Source of the DNA: CAYYNP01 sp964472545 | GTDB taxonomy: Bacteria > Planctomycetota > Planctomycetia > Pirellulales > Thermoguttaceae | Reading direction: 5' to 3' | DNA: 64,000 bases | Assembly: GCA_964472545.1 (NCBI GenBank) | Contig: CAYYNP010000005.1 | Location: 26,773 to 90,772, forward strand | In this document: positions 44,207 to 52,798 of the stretch, one piece after another | How the letters are laid out: every line of letters starts with the position of its first letter | Numbering within the stretch: the stretch's first letter is position 1 | The notes under the pieces: generated by a model | What the model saw: the letters and a program-made list of their open reading frames with translations, nothing else | Database searches by the model: none | Told to the model about the DNA's origin: nothing | Translations under genes and position numbers: made by a program

Positions 44207-46264
44207 CCGTGCGAGTACGAGCGTCGCCCGGCGCACCGAGAAGCAGTCGTCCCCGGAGAAGACCAGATGCAACGTCTTGCCGTCCGAACTCATCCACTTC
44301 GTTGGCAGCCGGGCCGTCTCGCCGGGGCCGACGTCCCAGCGCTCGGTGAAGAAGACGGTCGTCCAAGGGCCCCAGGGCTCCGGCGCATCGTAGATGCCGA
44401 AGCCGCCGGCGAATCGGGTGTCGTCGCCGGGGATGATCTGGCAGAGCAGGTAGCGGCGCAGCGGGGCGTTGTAGTCGACGTCGGTCCGATAGCAGCGGCC
44501 GCGATGCCCGAAGACGGCACCGCGTTCGGCGAGGTCCTGGGTCCAGACGGGCTGCCCGGTTGCGTCGAGGCGCTGGAAGAACTCGTACGCCCGGCGGTCG
44601 TCGATGCGATCCTTCGGCACCCGGGCAAGTACCGTGCGGTCCGACGGCAGATAGGCGGTTGCCGCGTCGTGCGAATAGACGTAGACGTAATCGTCGCGGG
44701 CGCCGGCGTAGTTGCGGCCGAAGTTCAAGAACGTTGGACAACCGAACCCGGTGGCGAACTTCCAGTCGCAGAAATCCCACGTGCGGCCGTGGTCCGAAGA
44801 CTGGGCGAGCTGCGAAATGCCTGCGTTGCGGCAGAACATCCAGAGCACGCCGTCGACCATCAGCATGCCGCTGGCCTTGATGCCCTTCGATCCGTCGCCG
44901 GTCTGTTCGCCTGTGGGCGATCGGATATTGGTGCCGCGGAAATCGTCCGGCCCGCCGGCGACCTTGGCCAGTCCGAGACTCAGCCGCGGGGCCTTCGGCT
45001 GCAAGAACCCGGTGCCGTCGCCGTAGGCCGTATAGAGGGTGTCGTCGTCGGCCCAGGTGATCGGCCAGTTGTCGCTGCCCTTGGCCCGGCGGATGATCGT
45101 CGATGCCGGAGCCCAAGTCAGCTTCCTGATGACCGCGCTTGGCGGGCAAGGTGCTTGGGCTGGCGGTTTCGACGTCGTCTTGTCGGCTTCAGGTTTCACC
45201 GACGCGACAATCGGCTCGAAGAACGGCCGCAACACATCGTAGGGCCGCTGGCTGGTCCGCTTCCACGACTTGCCCGCTCGAGCGACCACCACGTCGAGAC
45301 TCGGCACGACCAGGATCAGGCTATCGTAGAGTCCCCAGGTCCAATAGGCGTCGCGTGGCACGCCGGGAAGCGTCCCGTCGCCGTTGTTCCACCAGAGCAG
45401 CCCGTAGTGTCTCGAGGCGTTGCCGTAGTTCTTCGGGTCGTGTACCGGCAGTTCGACGACGCCGGGCACGGGTTGCCGGGCCAGTTCGATGAAGTCTCGT
45501 GGGATGATCCGCTGCCTTTGCCATTCGCCTCCGCGAAGATAGAGCAGCCCCAGCCGGGCCATGGCGTCGACGTTGGCGTGGATTCCCGAGCCGAACTCCC
45601 GCCGGGCGACGCCGTCGAGCATGTGGCTGCGGTAGGCGTTGTTGCGCCAGGTGAGATCGTCGGCCGTGATGCCGATCGGGGTGAACACCCTCTCGAGCAT
45701 CACCTCGCGCAGGTCGCGGCCGTACTTCAACGTGACGCACTCGGCCAGCCAATTCGGCCCGCCGTCGCTGTAGTGCCATTGCGTGCCGGGCCGAAAGAGA
45801 AGCTTTCCATATCCGCCCGGCTTTTCGAACCCGGCCGTCTGCGTGGCCAAGTGCAGGATCGTGATTCCGTCCAGCCAGCCGGTCTCGGCGTTGCTGCCCG
45901 GCGGAATGCCGAAGGCCGGATGGTGGGTCGCGGCCTTGTCGCCCAGCTTGATCTTGCCGTCGGCCACGGCCAGGGCCAACGCGGTGGCCCCGAACGACTT
46001 GGTGGTCGACTTCAGGTCGTACCGCCGCCGCAGTTCGCCCCACGCCATCACCAGCTTGCCGCGCCGCGTGATGTAGCCGGAACCGCCGCCGGTCAGGGCA
46101 TAATTGCGGGCCTGTTTCAACCTGGCCTCGTCCATGCCCACCTCGGCCGGCGTCGCCTGCTGCCAGTTTTTGCCCGGAAAAGCCGGTTCGGCAGCCCGCC
46201 CCTTCGCCCAGCAGAGCGCCAACGAACCGACGACGGCGAGTGTCAGCGTGGTGAAGCGCCTCAT
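44204..46264 (-). CDS. Secreted serine beta-lactamase-like domain fused to a DUF4185-like domain
   Basis: A 686-aa exported protein with a signal peptide (MRRFTTLTLAVVGSLALCWAKGRA). About residues 35-370 form a class C/DD-peptidase-like serine hydrolase: Ser86-x2-Lys89 (STTK), Tyr165-Ser-Asp (HYSDGG) and a region ending YWTWGLYDSLILVVPSLDVVVARAG. About residues 385-686 resemble DUF4185, a sialidase/beta-propeller-like domain (SDNWPITWADDDTLYTAYGDGTGF; CRNAGISQLAQSSDHGRTWDFCDWKF). The pair suggests an ester- or amide-cleaving enzyme linked to a glycan-binding or glycosidase module. Antibiotic hydrolysis is not implied. It is divergent from the DUF1080 gene. Confidence 0.82.
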   Translation of the reverse strand: MRRFTTLTLAVVGSLALCWAKGRAAEPAFPGKNWQQATPAEVGMDEARLKQARNYALTGGGSGYITRRGKLVMAWGELRRRYDLKSTTKSFGATALALAVADGKIKLGDKAATHHPAFGIPPGSNAETGWLDGITILHLATQTAGFEKPGGYGKLLFRPGTQWHYSDGGPNWLAECVTLKYGRDLREVMLERVFTPIGITADDLTWRNNAYRSHMLDGVARREFGSGIHANVDAMARLGLLYLRGGEWQRQRIIPRDFIELARQPVPGVVELPVHDPKNYGNASRHYGLLWWNNGDGTLPGVPRDAYWTWGLYDSLILVVPSLDVVVARAGKSWKRTSQRPYDVLRPFFEPIVASVKPEADKTTSKPPAQAPCPPSAVIRKLTWAPASTIIRRAKGSDNWPITWADDDTLYTAYGDGTGFLQPKAPRLSLGLAKVAGGPDDFRGTNIRSPTGEQTGDGSKGIKASGMLMVDGVLWMFCRNAGISQLAQSSDHGRTWDFCDWKFATGFGCPTFLNFGRNYAGARDDYVYVYSHDAATAYLPSDRTVLARVPKDRIDDRRAYEFFQRLDATGQPVWTQDLAERGAVFGHRGRCYRTDVDYNAPLRRYLLCQIIPGDDTRFAGGFGIYDAPEPWGPWTTVFFTERWDVGPGETARLPTKWMSSDGKTLHLVFSGDDCFSVRRATLVLAR

Positions 46265-46484
46265 CCAACTTTCCTCCGAAAACCGGGCTTTTGTTCTGAC
46301 ACCGCCTGTTCTGACACCGCCGCGACGGCGTCTCTATTGTGGTCAGAAGCGGCCTTTGACTGCAACCAAGGGGCGTCGACCGGCTGCCGAGTTGCATTTC
46401 CCGTGCGTCGCAGACAGAATAGTACCCCATGGGAGGTTGGCTTCGGCCAACGAGAAGAAATGTACACGCGTTGAAAGGACCGCT

Positions 46485-47633
46485 ATGTCTATCCGCCTGC
46501 GAAACCTCGGCCGTTTCTTTGGCATCGTCTGTTTGAGCGCCCTGTTGTTGACGATCCTCACGCCCACGTGGGCCTACTGCCAAGAGGCGGAAGCGGCGCC
46601 CGAAAAGGCAACTTCCGCGGAGGCGACTTCGGCGGAGGCAGCCCCCGAAGAGCCCAAGCCCGAGCCGCCGGCGCCCGACGTCGCCATGAAGACCGACGAC
46701 GACTTCCCGTTGCAGGGCGAGTACGTCGGCACGGTGATGCTGCGGCCGTCGAGGCCGCGGACGTTGGTGTTGCAGATTCGGGCCGGCGGCCAAGGCACGT
46801 TTGAGGCCGCCGAGCACCTGGGCGGATTCCCCACGCGCGTCAACCCCCGCAAAGACCCGACCCGCCTGGCCGGCACCCGCACCCGCGACTTCGCCGTACT
46901 CAGCGGCGGCGATTGGGTGGTGCTGGTCCATCCCGACTATTGCGTACTGGTCAATCCGGAGGGCGAGCGCGTGGGCCGCCTCGAACGCATCCACCGCGAG
47001 AGCCCCACGCTGGGAGCCAAGCCCCCGAAACACGCCATGGTACTCTTCGACGGTACCAACACCGACCACTTCACCAACGGCCGGATGACCGCCGAGGGGC
47101 TGTTGATGGAAGGCTCCGACTTCAAGCCGATGTTCCAGGACTTCAATCTGCACCTGGAGTTCATGCTGCCCTACATGCCCGAAGCCCGCGGCCAAGGCCG
47201 GGCCAACAGCGGCCTCTATCTGCAAAGCCGCTACGAGTGCCAGGTGCTCGATTCGTTCGCCATCCCCCCGGGCAACAACGGCAGCGGGGCGCTCTACCGC
47301 TTCCGCGAGCCGGACCTGAACATGTGCCTGCCGCCGCTGGCCTGGCAGACCTACGACATCAAGTTCACCGCCCCGCGTTGGGCCTCCGACGGCACCAAGA
47401 CCCGCAACGCCCGGATCACCGTCTGGCTCAACGGCGTCAAGGTCCAAGACGACGTCGAGTTGCCCAACAAGACCGGCGCCGGCCAGATCGAAGAGCCCGT
47501 GCTCAAGCCGATCCGTCTGCAGAACCACGGCAACCCGATCCGCTTCCGCAACATCTGGGTCATCGACCGCGGGCTGGCCCCAGCGGGGCGGTTCCCGGTG
47601 CGGGCGGAGGTGGAAGAAAAGGAAGCTGAATAG
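46485..47633 (+). CDS. Secreted DUF1080 (3-keto-disaccharide hydrolase-like) protein
   Basis: A 382-aa protein started at the ATG at 46485 with AAAGGA upstream. The signal region is MSIRLRNLGRFFGIVCLSALLLTILTPTWAYC. A Glu/Pro/Ala repeat linker (EKATSAEATSAEAAPEEPKPEPP) follows. From about residue 175, VLFDGTNTDHFTNGRMTAEGLLMEG starts the DUF1080 jelly-roll domain (YLQSRYECQVLDSF; AWQTYDIKFTAP; NARITVWLNGVKV; IRLQNHGNPIRFRNIWV). Family members act on 3-keto-glycosides or bind glycans, and the fold is related to LamG. The 220-bp gap before it, shared with the divergent gene, has the short direct repeat TTCTGACACCGCC twice (46291-46320). Confidence 0.9.
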   Translation: MSIRLRNLGRFFGIVCLSALLLTILTPTWAYCQEAEAAPEKATSAEATSAEAAPEEPKPEPPAPDVAMKTDDDFPLQGEYVGTVMLRPSRPRTLVLQIRAGGQGTFEAAEHLGGFPTRVNPRKDPTRLAGTRTRDFAVLSGGDWVVLVHPDYCVLVNPEGERVGRLERIHRESPTLGAKPPKHAMVLFDGTNTDHFTNGRMTAEGLLMEGSDFKPMFQDFNLHLEFMLPYMPEARGQGRANSGLYLQSRYECQVLDSFAIPPGNNGSGALYRFREPDLNMCLPPLAWQTYDIKFTAPRWASDGTKTRNARITVWLNGVKVQDDVELPNKTGAGQIEEPVLKPIRLQNHGNPIRFRNIWVIDRGLAPAGRFPVRAEVEEKEAE

Positions 47634-47759
47634 CGGTCGACGCCAGGGGGCGCCCCCGCAGCGGAACGTGTATAATAGAATGGGCGGAGTCGGATTCGTG
47701 ACTCCCGGCCCTCTTAGTGCGCCATTGCGTGTATCGCTATCGACTGGGGAGGTGATCAG

Positions 47760-48530
47760 ATGGGTCGAATATGGTGTCTTGCGGTCGTGCCGCTATGTCT
47801 CTCTTGCGGCATTGGTTCAGCGTCCACGGATGAACGCGCTGCGGCCGAAGCAGCGGTGCCAATGAGCCAGGAGGACCTGGAAAGCTGGCTCAAGAGTCAT
47901 GCCATGAGTGTAGTACACGACAAGGCCGGCGACATTATTGAGGTAAGTCGCTCCGGCATGCCTCCGGCGTTGAACCGCGAGGTAATCGTGTCACTGGCCG
48001 TATTGCCGAAGCTGGAGAAACTAGACCTACAGTTGACGGCTCTGAGGGATCGGTATTTCGTCGGCGTGACAGGATTCGCCCAACTCAAGGAACTCAACCT
48101 CAGCCGAACGAGGATCACTTGCTCGGTGTTGAGTGCGTTCCGTAATTCCAGAAAACTTGAGACACTCCTTCTGACAGACACAGGGAGGATCGGCAGGGGT
48201 CTCAGCGCGATTCCGGCGGATTCACTCCGGGAACTCGTCCTGTCGGGGCCGGAAATCGGTGACGAGGCGCTCCAAGCGGCTGCCCGGTTCCATAACCTTC
48301 ACAGACTGAGCGTCGAAAGCCCGCTGGCAACGGACAAAGGCGTTCTGTCGCTTGGACAACTGAAGAGCGTGAAGCTCCTTAGTATCAGCGCTCCGGAGGA
48401 TATTCAAGTACTCAGCGACCTGTTCAGGCAGCTTCCGCAATGCCAGGGCATTTGCGGTCCCCTGACACCGAAACAGATAGAACGCGAAAGGACCGATGTG
48501 GAAAGGATGCGGAAATCCTGGGGGCTGTGA
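47760..48530 (+). CDS. Secreted leucine-rich-repeat-like lipoprotein candidate
   Basis: A 256-aa protein with GGGGAGGTGATCAG directly before the ATG at 47760. The N-terminus is MGRIWCLAVVPLCLSCGIGSAS, a signal peptide with possible lipobox LSC-Gly. From about residue 60 the sequence has leucine-rich repeat spacing (LPKLEKLDLQLTALRD; FAQLKELNLSRTRITCSVL; SRKLETLLLTDTGRI; LRELVLSGPEIGDEALQAA; LHRLSVESPLATDKGVLSL). The GC content is lower than in the surrounding genes, as in the next gene. LRR proteins of this kind are common in planctomycetes and usually act in binding. No close partner gene is seen. Confidence 0.75.
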   Translation: MGRIWCLAVVPLCLSCGIGSASTDERAAAEAAVPMSQEDLESWLKSHAMSVVHDKAGDIIEVSRSGMPPALNREVIVSLAVLPKLEKLDLQLTALRDRYFVGVTGFAQLKELNLSRTRITCSVLSAFRNSRKLETLLLTDTGRIGRGLSAIPADSLRELVLSGPEIGDEALQAAARFHNLHRLSVESPLATDKGVLSLGQLKSVKLLSISAPEDIQVLSDLFRQLPQCQGICGPLTPKQIERERTDVERMRKSWGL

Positions 48531-48653
48531 GCCCGCGTGTAGCACGGACACGCGCATATGTTCCCGCACACGGTCGTCGCGCGTTTGCCCGACGAATGAC
48601 GACGCGTTGCCCATTGGGGCCGGCAAGCGACACTGAAGAAAGTGAGGTCTCTC

Positions 48654-49238
48654 ATGCACAACCTTGTCCTATGTGCGAGCGTTGCGCTGTTCTTTGCAGT
48701 CGCGTCTGACCACCCGGCGACGCATAGTGCCCCAGCGGATTCTGAGCCCGCAGCCGAGAAGCCTGAGTCCGAAGCCGAGAAGATAGAACGGAGAAAACGC
48801 GAGGCGGAGAAGCTAATCGAAGATTGGAAAGCCGGGCGCTGGCGATGGCGCGGGCCCGGGCCCCTGCCACGTTCAGAGAATGCAGTTGCCGGCAATCTCA
48901 TTTATCGAGGGAAATGGTATGTGCTTAGTGCGCCGGAATTGGCCGCCGTGAACGAATTGCTCGCAACGGAACAGTGTTTTCAAGAGGAGGGAATCCAACA
49001 TGGCACATTGCGGTCGTTCGCCTGCGAAATCATGTTGTGGGGAGTGGTCGACGGCAAGTTTGGCAGGTTGGACCTCGTTGCCGTGGACGATTCGGCGGCC
49101 CTTCTTTGGTCGAAAATGAGAACAGGCATGCATTCCGCCGTCTCGCACCCGCAACGCGATCGTCTCCGCCAACTGATTTCGAGAATTCGGGAAGGTAAGG
49201 AGCCGCACATTACGGAAACGAAAGAGCGGGACGAGTGA
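48654..49238 (+). CDS. Small secreted protein of unknown function
   Basis: A 194-aa protein; I choose the ATG at 48654 (AGTGAGG six bases upstream) over a GTG at 48642. A signal peptide (MHNLVLCASVALFFAVASDHPATHSA) is followed by a Glu/Lys-rich stretch (AEKPESEAEKIERRKREAEKLIEDW) and a Cys-containing core (TEQCFQEEGIQHGTLRSFACEIML). No family is recognised. It follows the LRR protein by 123 bp on the same strand and is similar in base composition, so the two may have arrived together. Confidence 0.55.
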   Translation: MHNLVLCASVALFFAVASDHPATHSAPADSEPAAEKPESEAEKIERRKREAEKLIEDWKAGRWRWRGPGPLPRSENAVAGNLIYRGKWYVLSAPELAAVNELLATEQCFQEEGIQHGTLRSFACEIMLWGVVDGKFGRLDLVAVDDSAALLWSKMRTGMHSAVSHPQRDRLRQLISRIREGKEPHITETKERDE

Positions 49239-49299
49239 AGTCCGAAAGGAGAAACGGAGGCGTTACGGAGATTCGCACCGGCCGTCGTGCGGCATATTC

Positions 49300-52200
49300 T
49301 CAGAGGTTCGAGTTTCTCGCCACGACACATCCCACGCCGTGCGGCCCGAGTTCCGTCCGGATCAGGTCGTCCTCACCCTCACGGCGAACGACGGCCGGGC
49401 GGGCGTGCCAGGCGTCGTGATAGGCGGCGCCGTTGAGATGGGGCACCCGTAACACGGCGCCGCGGTAGGTGCGGTGGCGGGAGTTGTAGAGCGTGTAGAC
49501 TGTCTTGCCGCCGGCTGGAAATGCGTTGGCATAGACGCCGCCGGCTTCGGTGGGCACGAGCGGCTGGGGACCTAGCGTGGTGAACGCGTCGCGGTGCTCG
49601 TGCAGGATGCGATAACAGCGGCGGATCATCTCGCGGGTGGCCGGCTCGAACCATTCTTCTGCGGGGCCTTCCAGCCAGATCGCTTCGCCGTTGAAGAAGA
49701 CCCAGCCGACGCCGGTGGCCCAACTGCCGGTCGGGCGGTCGCAGAAGAGGATCTCGATCGTTTTGAAGTCGGGGAATGCGAATCGGGCCGCGTTGAGCGG
49801 CACCCGGGTGCGCGTGCGTTGGGCGGAGAACATCGCGTAGGTGAAGCTGCCGTCCTGGTACTGGCTGGTCACGTCGACGGGCGTTTCCTCGGTGTAGACG
49901 GCCACGTTCGGCTTGGCCGCGTCGATCCGGCGGCGAATCGCCCGCGTGCAATCGCGCTCGGTTTGCACGGCGAAACTGGGCACGGCGTGTCCGTGGTCGG
50001 CCGAGTGGCAGTCTTTCTCGGCCCCGGCGAAGCCGAACTGGTCGACGTACATGCCGTCGACGTTCAACTCGCGGAGCTTCGTGGCGTACGTCGACGCCTG
50101 GACCTCTTGCCAAGCATCGACCGCCGGGCAGACGTACATCTCGCTCACGCCCGGCCAGTATCGCCCGGCCCCGTCGCGTCCGATCAATTGCCACTGTTTG
50201 CCGAACGCCTTCCCGAGCTTGCCGCGTTCCTGGAGCAAATAGCCTTCGATATAGAGACCCACCGGCACGCCGGCCGCTTGCACCTCGGCAATCGCCCGCC
50301 GCAGCCCTTCGCGTCCGCCGCGGATCGACTCGAACGGCTGATGGTCGCCGGTGCGTCCGTAGAGGCGTCCGTAGCCGGGCACGTTGCCCCAGTCGAACAG
50401 GTGCAGGTAGTCGATGCCGCCGAACTCCCGCCGGGCTTCTTCCACGGCACGCATCAGGTGCAGCGTGCCGTCGGCCTCAGCCAGCGGGTCCCACATCCAG
50501 AGGAAGCGCTGTCGGAAGTTGAAGATCTCCCGAAACCAGGCCTTCCGCGGCGCGGCGGGCCGATACCACGTTTGCAGCCACGCCCGATACGCATCGAGGC
50601 CGCGACGCCAATCGCCGTCGGTGGCGGTGACGATCGCGGTGGCGGTTTGGAATCGCTGGCCGGGTTTCAGCGTCCGTTCGGGATACTCAACGCCGATCGT
50701 GAACAGGCCGTCTTCCTTCTCCAACACGTAGTGCTTTCGCAGACACGTCGTATCGGTCGTCCGCAGCGAAAGCCCGCGCCCGTCGGCCGGGCTGAACGTG
50801 TCGAGGAATTGCACGGGAAACAGCCCGCTGTAACGCTCGCGCAAGGACGCCTCACGATTGTCGAACACGGCCCCACGGCGCGGCACGAAGTAATACGCCC
50901 GTTGTGGCTCGTCGCCGAGTCGATACGGCCCGATTCGCGGTGCCGCCAGCGAGACGCGATGTTCTTTGTTTCCCGCGTTCAGCACGGTCGCCGAGATCGC
51001 CAGGCTGTCGTCGGAAGTTGAAGTGGTTGCGTTGCGGATATCGACACCCAGGCGAAGCCCCTTGACCGGCTTCACTTGGTACCTGACCGGGCCGTGTTGG
51101 AGAACCCGGGGGGTTGCGTTTGGGGGTCGTCTCGCTCCGCGAGACGAAGTGACATCTCGCGGAGCGAGATGACTACTCTCGGACGTCACACGCCGCAGTT
51201 GCTCCGGCGGAATCTCGTGGCCGTCGACGCGCAGGATGATCGGCCGGCAGGGCTGGGCGAGGTAATTCCAGCCGGTGGGATAATGGATCAGGCGGCGAAG
51301 GGTCGCGGCATTTTCGCTTGTCAGGTCGGCCTCCAACCGCACCGATTCGCCGTCTGGCAGCCGTTTGATCCTCAACGGCGGATCCGATTCGAGAGCCGCA
51401 GGGAACGCCCGGCCGTCGGTTCGCAGTGTGACTGCCGCCACCGCGAAGGCCGCTTGTTTGGCCCGATCATCGAGAACAACCGCGGCCAGTTCCCTCGACG
51501 GATCGGCCGCCGCCACGACCACTTGCACGCCGTGGCCGATCTCAAACTGCCCGGTGGCTACGTTCATCGGCAGGCATTCGTCGGGCGAGCCCTCGGCATA
51601 TTCGATCCGCAGGCGAAAACGGTCGACGTCGCGAATCGCCCGAAACCGCCCGCCGTCGTAGGCCGGTTCGTCGTCGCCGACGAGTTGGGCCAGCAATAGG
51701 AGATAGACTTCGGTGGCATGGCCCGCTGCCGGCAGCCGCAACGCCCCCTTGCCCTTAAATTGTGTGGCGGCCAGTTCGGGGTCCGCGTCGATTCGGCGAA
51801 ATGGCAGGCCTTCGACGGTGATTGCGTTGCCACCAAACCAATCGTTGAGCTCGAATGCCCGTTGCCAACCGGCCGATGCTTCGTTACAGGCCGCGGAAAT
51901 ATCCAGCGCCCGTTCTTGACGAAGCTCCGCGTCGGGTCGCCACTGGACGACGTCGGCCAACCTTGCCGGCCGCCGAGTGGCGGTCAATCGCAGGTCGGCC
52001 AGTTCGAGCGATGCGTTGGGTGCATCGGCCTGCACTTGGATCGCCAAGCCGTGGATCGTCTCGTACTTGGCCACGAGCGGTCGTATGTCGACGTTCAACG
52101 TATGCCAGCGGCCGTCGCCGGCGAGTTCCTCCGTGGGGATCATCGTCGCGTAGCCCGGATCGCCCCGTCCGACCGGTCGGCCGAAGACGCACACGGCGTA

Positions 52201-52680
52201 GTCGCTCCATCGGCGCCATCCGGCGGCCCGATAGCGGATCGCGACGTTCACTCGACCCTCGAGCGCGACCGGCTCGTCGAACATCCACGACCATTTCATC
52301 CCCCGGCCGGGCCGATCGACTTCAAAGCGGGTCGACGTTTCCCGCCGCTCGACGTGATGGTTGCCGTCGTCGGCCGGATTGCCGAGCCAATCGACGTGCG
52401 GTGTCCAGGTGGCATCGTGCAGCGGGGCGATCCAGTCGAGTTCGGCCGAGAATGCACTCTGGGAACACACTGCAATCAACCCCAAGACGAGCGCCAGGCT
52501 TCGTCGGAAGAAGGCCCTTGGGTGGCTGGCGGCTGAGCGAGGCGAAGCCCCGGCTACGTTGGCCCCCTGGGGCACCGCTGCGCTTTGCCCCAGCCACCCT
52601 TTGGCGCGAGATGAAGCGACATCTCGCGGAGCGAGATGACTACTACGCGGCCGGATCGCCGAAAAGACGTCGCTAACCAT
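49300..52680 (-). CDS. Secreted DUF6259-like glycoside-hydrolase-type protein carrying repeat-encoded peptides
   Basis: A 1126-aa protein read from the ATG at 52680 (MVSDVFSAIRPR). Residues about 13-55 (SSHLAPRDVASSRAKGWLGQSAAVPQGANVAGASPRSAASHP) are read from repeats B2 and A3, and only after them comes the hydrophobic export segment RRSLALVLGLIAVCSQSAFSA. Residues about 502-520 (SSHLAPRDVTSSRGARRPPN) are read from repeat B1. The rest fits the DUF6259-type planctomycete family: a beta-rich N-terminal part and a (beta/alpha)8-like C-terminal part (FGGIDYLHLFDWGNVPGYGRLYG; VPVGLYIEGYLLQ; VDGMYVDQFGFAG; VAVYTEETPVD). Asp and Glu residues in these strands could be catalytic. The substrate is probably a polysaccharide (inference). 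It is divergent from the DUF6786-like gene. Confidence 0.8.
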   Translation of the reverse strand: MVSDVFSAIRPRSSHLAPRDVASSRAKGWLGQSAAVPQGANVAGASPRSAASHPRAFFRRSLALVLGLIAVCSQSAFSAELDWIAPLHDATWTPHVDWLGNPADDGNHHVERRETSTRFEVDRPGRGMKWSWMFDEPVALEGRVNVAIRYRAAGWRRWSDYAVCVFGRPVGRGDPGYATMIPTEELAGDGRWHTLNVDIRPLVAKYETIHGLAIQVQADAPNASLELADLRLTATRRPARLADVVQWRPDAELRQERALDISAACNEASAGWQRAFELNDWFGGNAITVEGLPFRRIDADPELAATQFKGKGALRLPAAGHATEVYLLLLAQLVGDDEPAYDGGRFRAIRDVDRFRLRIEYAEGSPDECLPMNVATGQFEIGHGVQVVVAAADPSRELAAVVLDDRAKQAAFAVAAVTLRTDGRAFPAALESDPPLRIKRLPDGESVRLEADLTSENAATLRRLIHYPTGWNYLAQPCRPIILRVDGHEIPPEQLRRVTSESSHLAPRDVTSSRGARRPPNATPRVLQHGPVRYQVKPVKGLRLGVDIRNATTSTSDDSLAISATVLNAGNKEHRVSLAAPRIGPYRLGDEPQRAYYFVPRRGAVFDNREASLRERYSGLFPVQFLDTFSPADGRGLSLRTTDTTCLRKHYVLEKEDGLFTIGVEYPERTLKPGQRFQTATAIVTATDGDWRRGLDAYRAWLQTWYRPAAPRKAWFREIFNFRQRFLWMWDPLAEADGTLHLMRAVEEARREFGGIDYLHLFDWGNVPGYGRLYGRTGDHQPFESIRGGREGLRRAIAEVQAAGVPVGLYIEGYLLQERGKLGKAFGKQWQLIGRDGAGRYWPGVSEMYVCPAVDAWQEVQASTYATKLRELNVDGMYVDQFGFAGAEKDCHSADHGHAVPSFAVQTERDCTRAIRRRIDAAKPNVAVYTEETPVDVTSQYQDGSFTYAMFSAQRTRTRVPLNAARFAFPDFKTIEILFCDRPTGSWATGVGWVFFNGEAIWLEGPAEEWFEPATREMIRRCYRILHEHRDAFTTLGPQPLVPTEAGGVYANAFPAGGKTVYTLYNSRHRTYRGAVLRVPHLNGAAYHDAWHARPAVVRREGEDDLIRTELGPHGVGCVVARNSNL
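51127..51178. repeat. Repeat family B copy 1, inside a coding sequence
   Basis: The core cgtctcgctccgcgagacga faces catctcgcggagcgagatga, forming a near palindrome of 52 bp. It lies within the DUF6259-like gene and encodes SSHLAPRDVTSSRGARR in the gene's frame. Confidence 0.8.
52520..52646. repeat. Composite: repeat A copy 3 followed by repeat B copy 2
   Basis: A copy (52520-52599): gggtggctggcggctgagcg ... cgctttgccccagccaccc. B copy (52604-52646): gcgagatgaagcgacatctc gcggagcgagatgactacta. The pair lies in the N-terminal coding region of the DUF6259-like gene and encodes both family peptides in one frame. Confidence 0.8.
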
Positions 52681-52798
52681 GCGATGCTCCCAAGTGAAGA
52701 AGCGGACGATTGACCGACCCGACAACCGGCAGTATGATTGCCACCTGCCGTTGCTGCAAGAAAGGACAGCGTGTACGCCGAGCACGGGAGGAGACGCG

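Noticed and set aside
44204..46264. Antibiotic-resistance beta-lactamase
   Set aside because: The catalytic motifs are those of the broad serine-hydrolase family and the protein is fused to a glycan-type domain.
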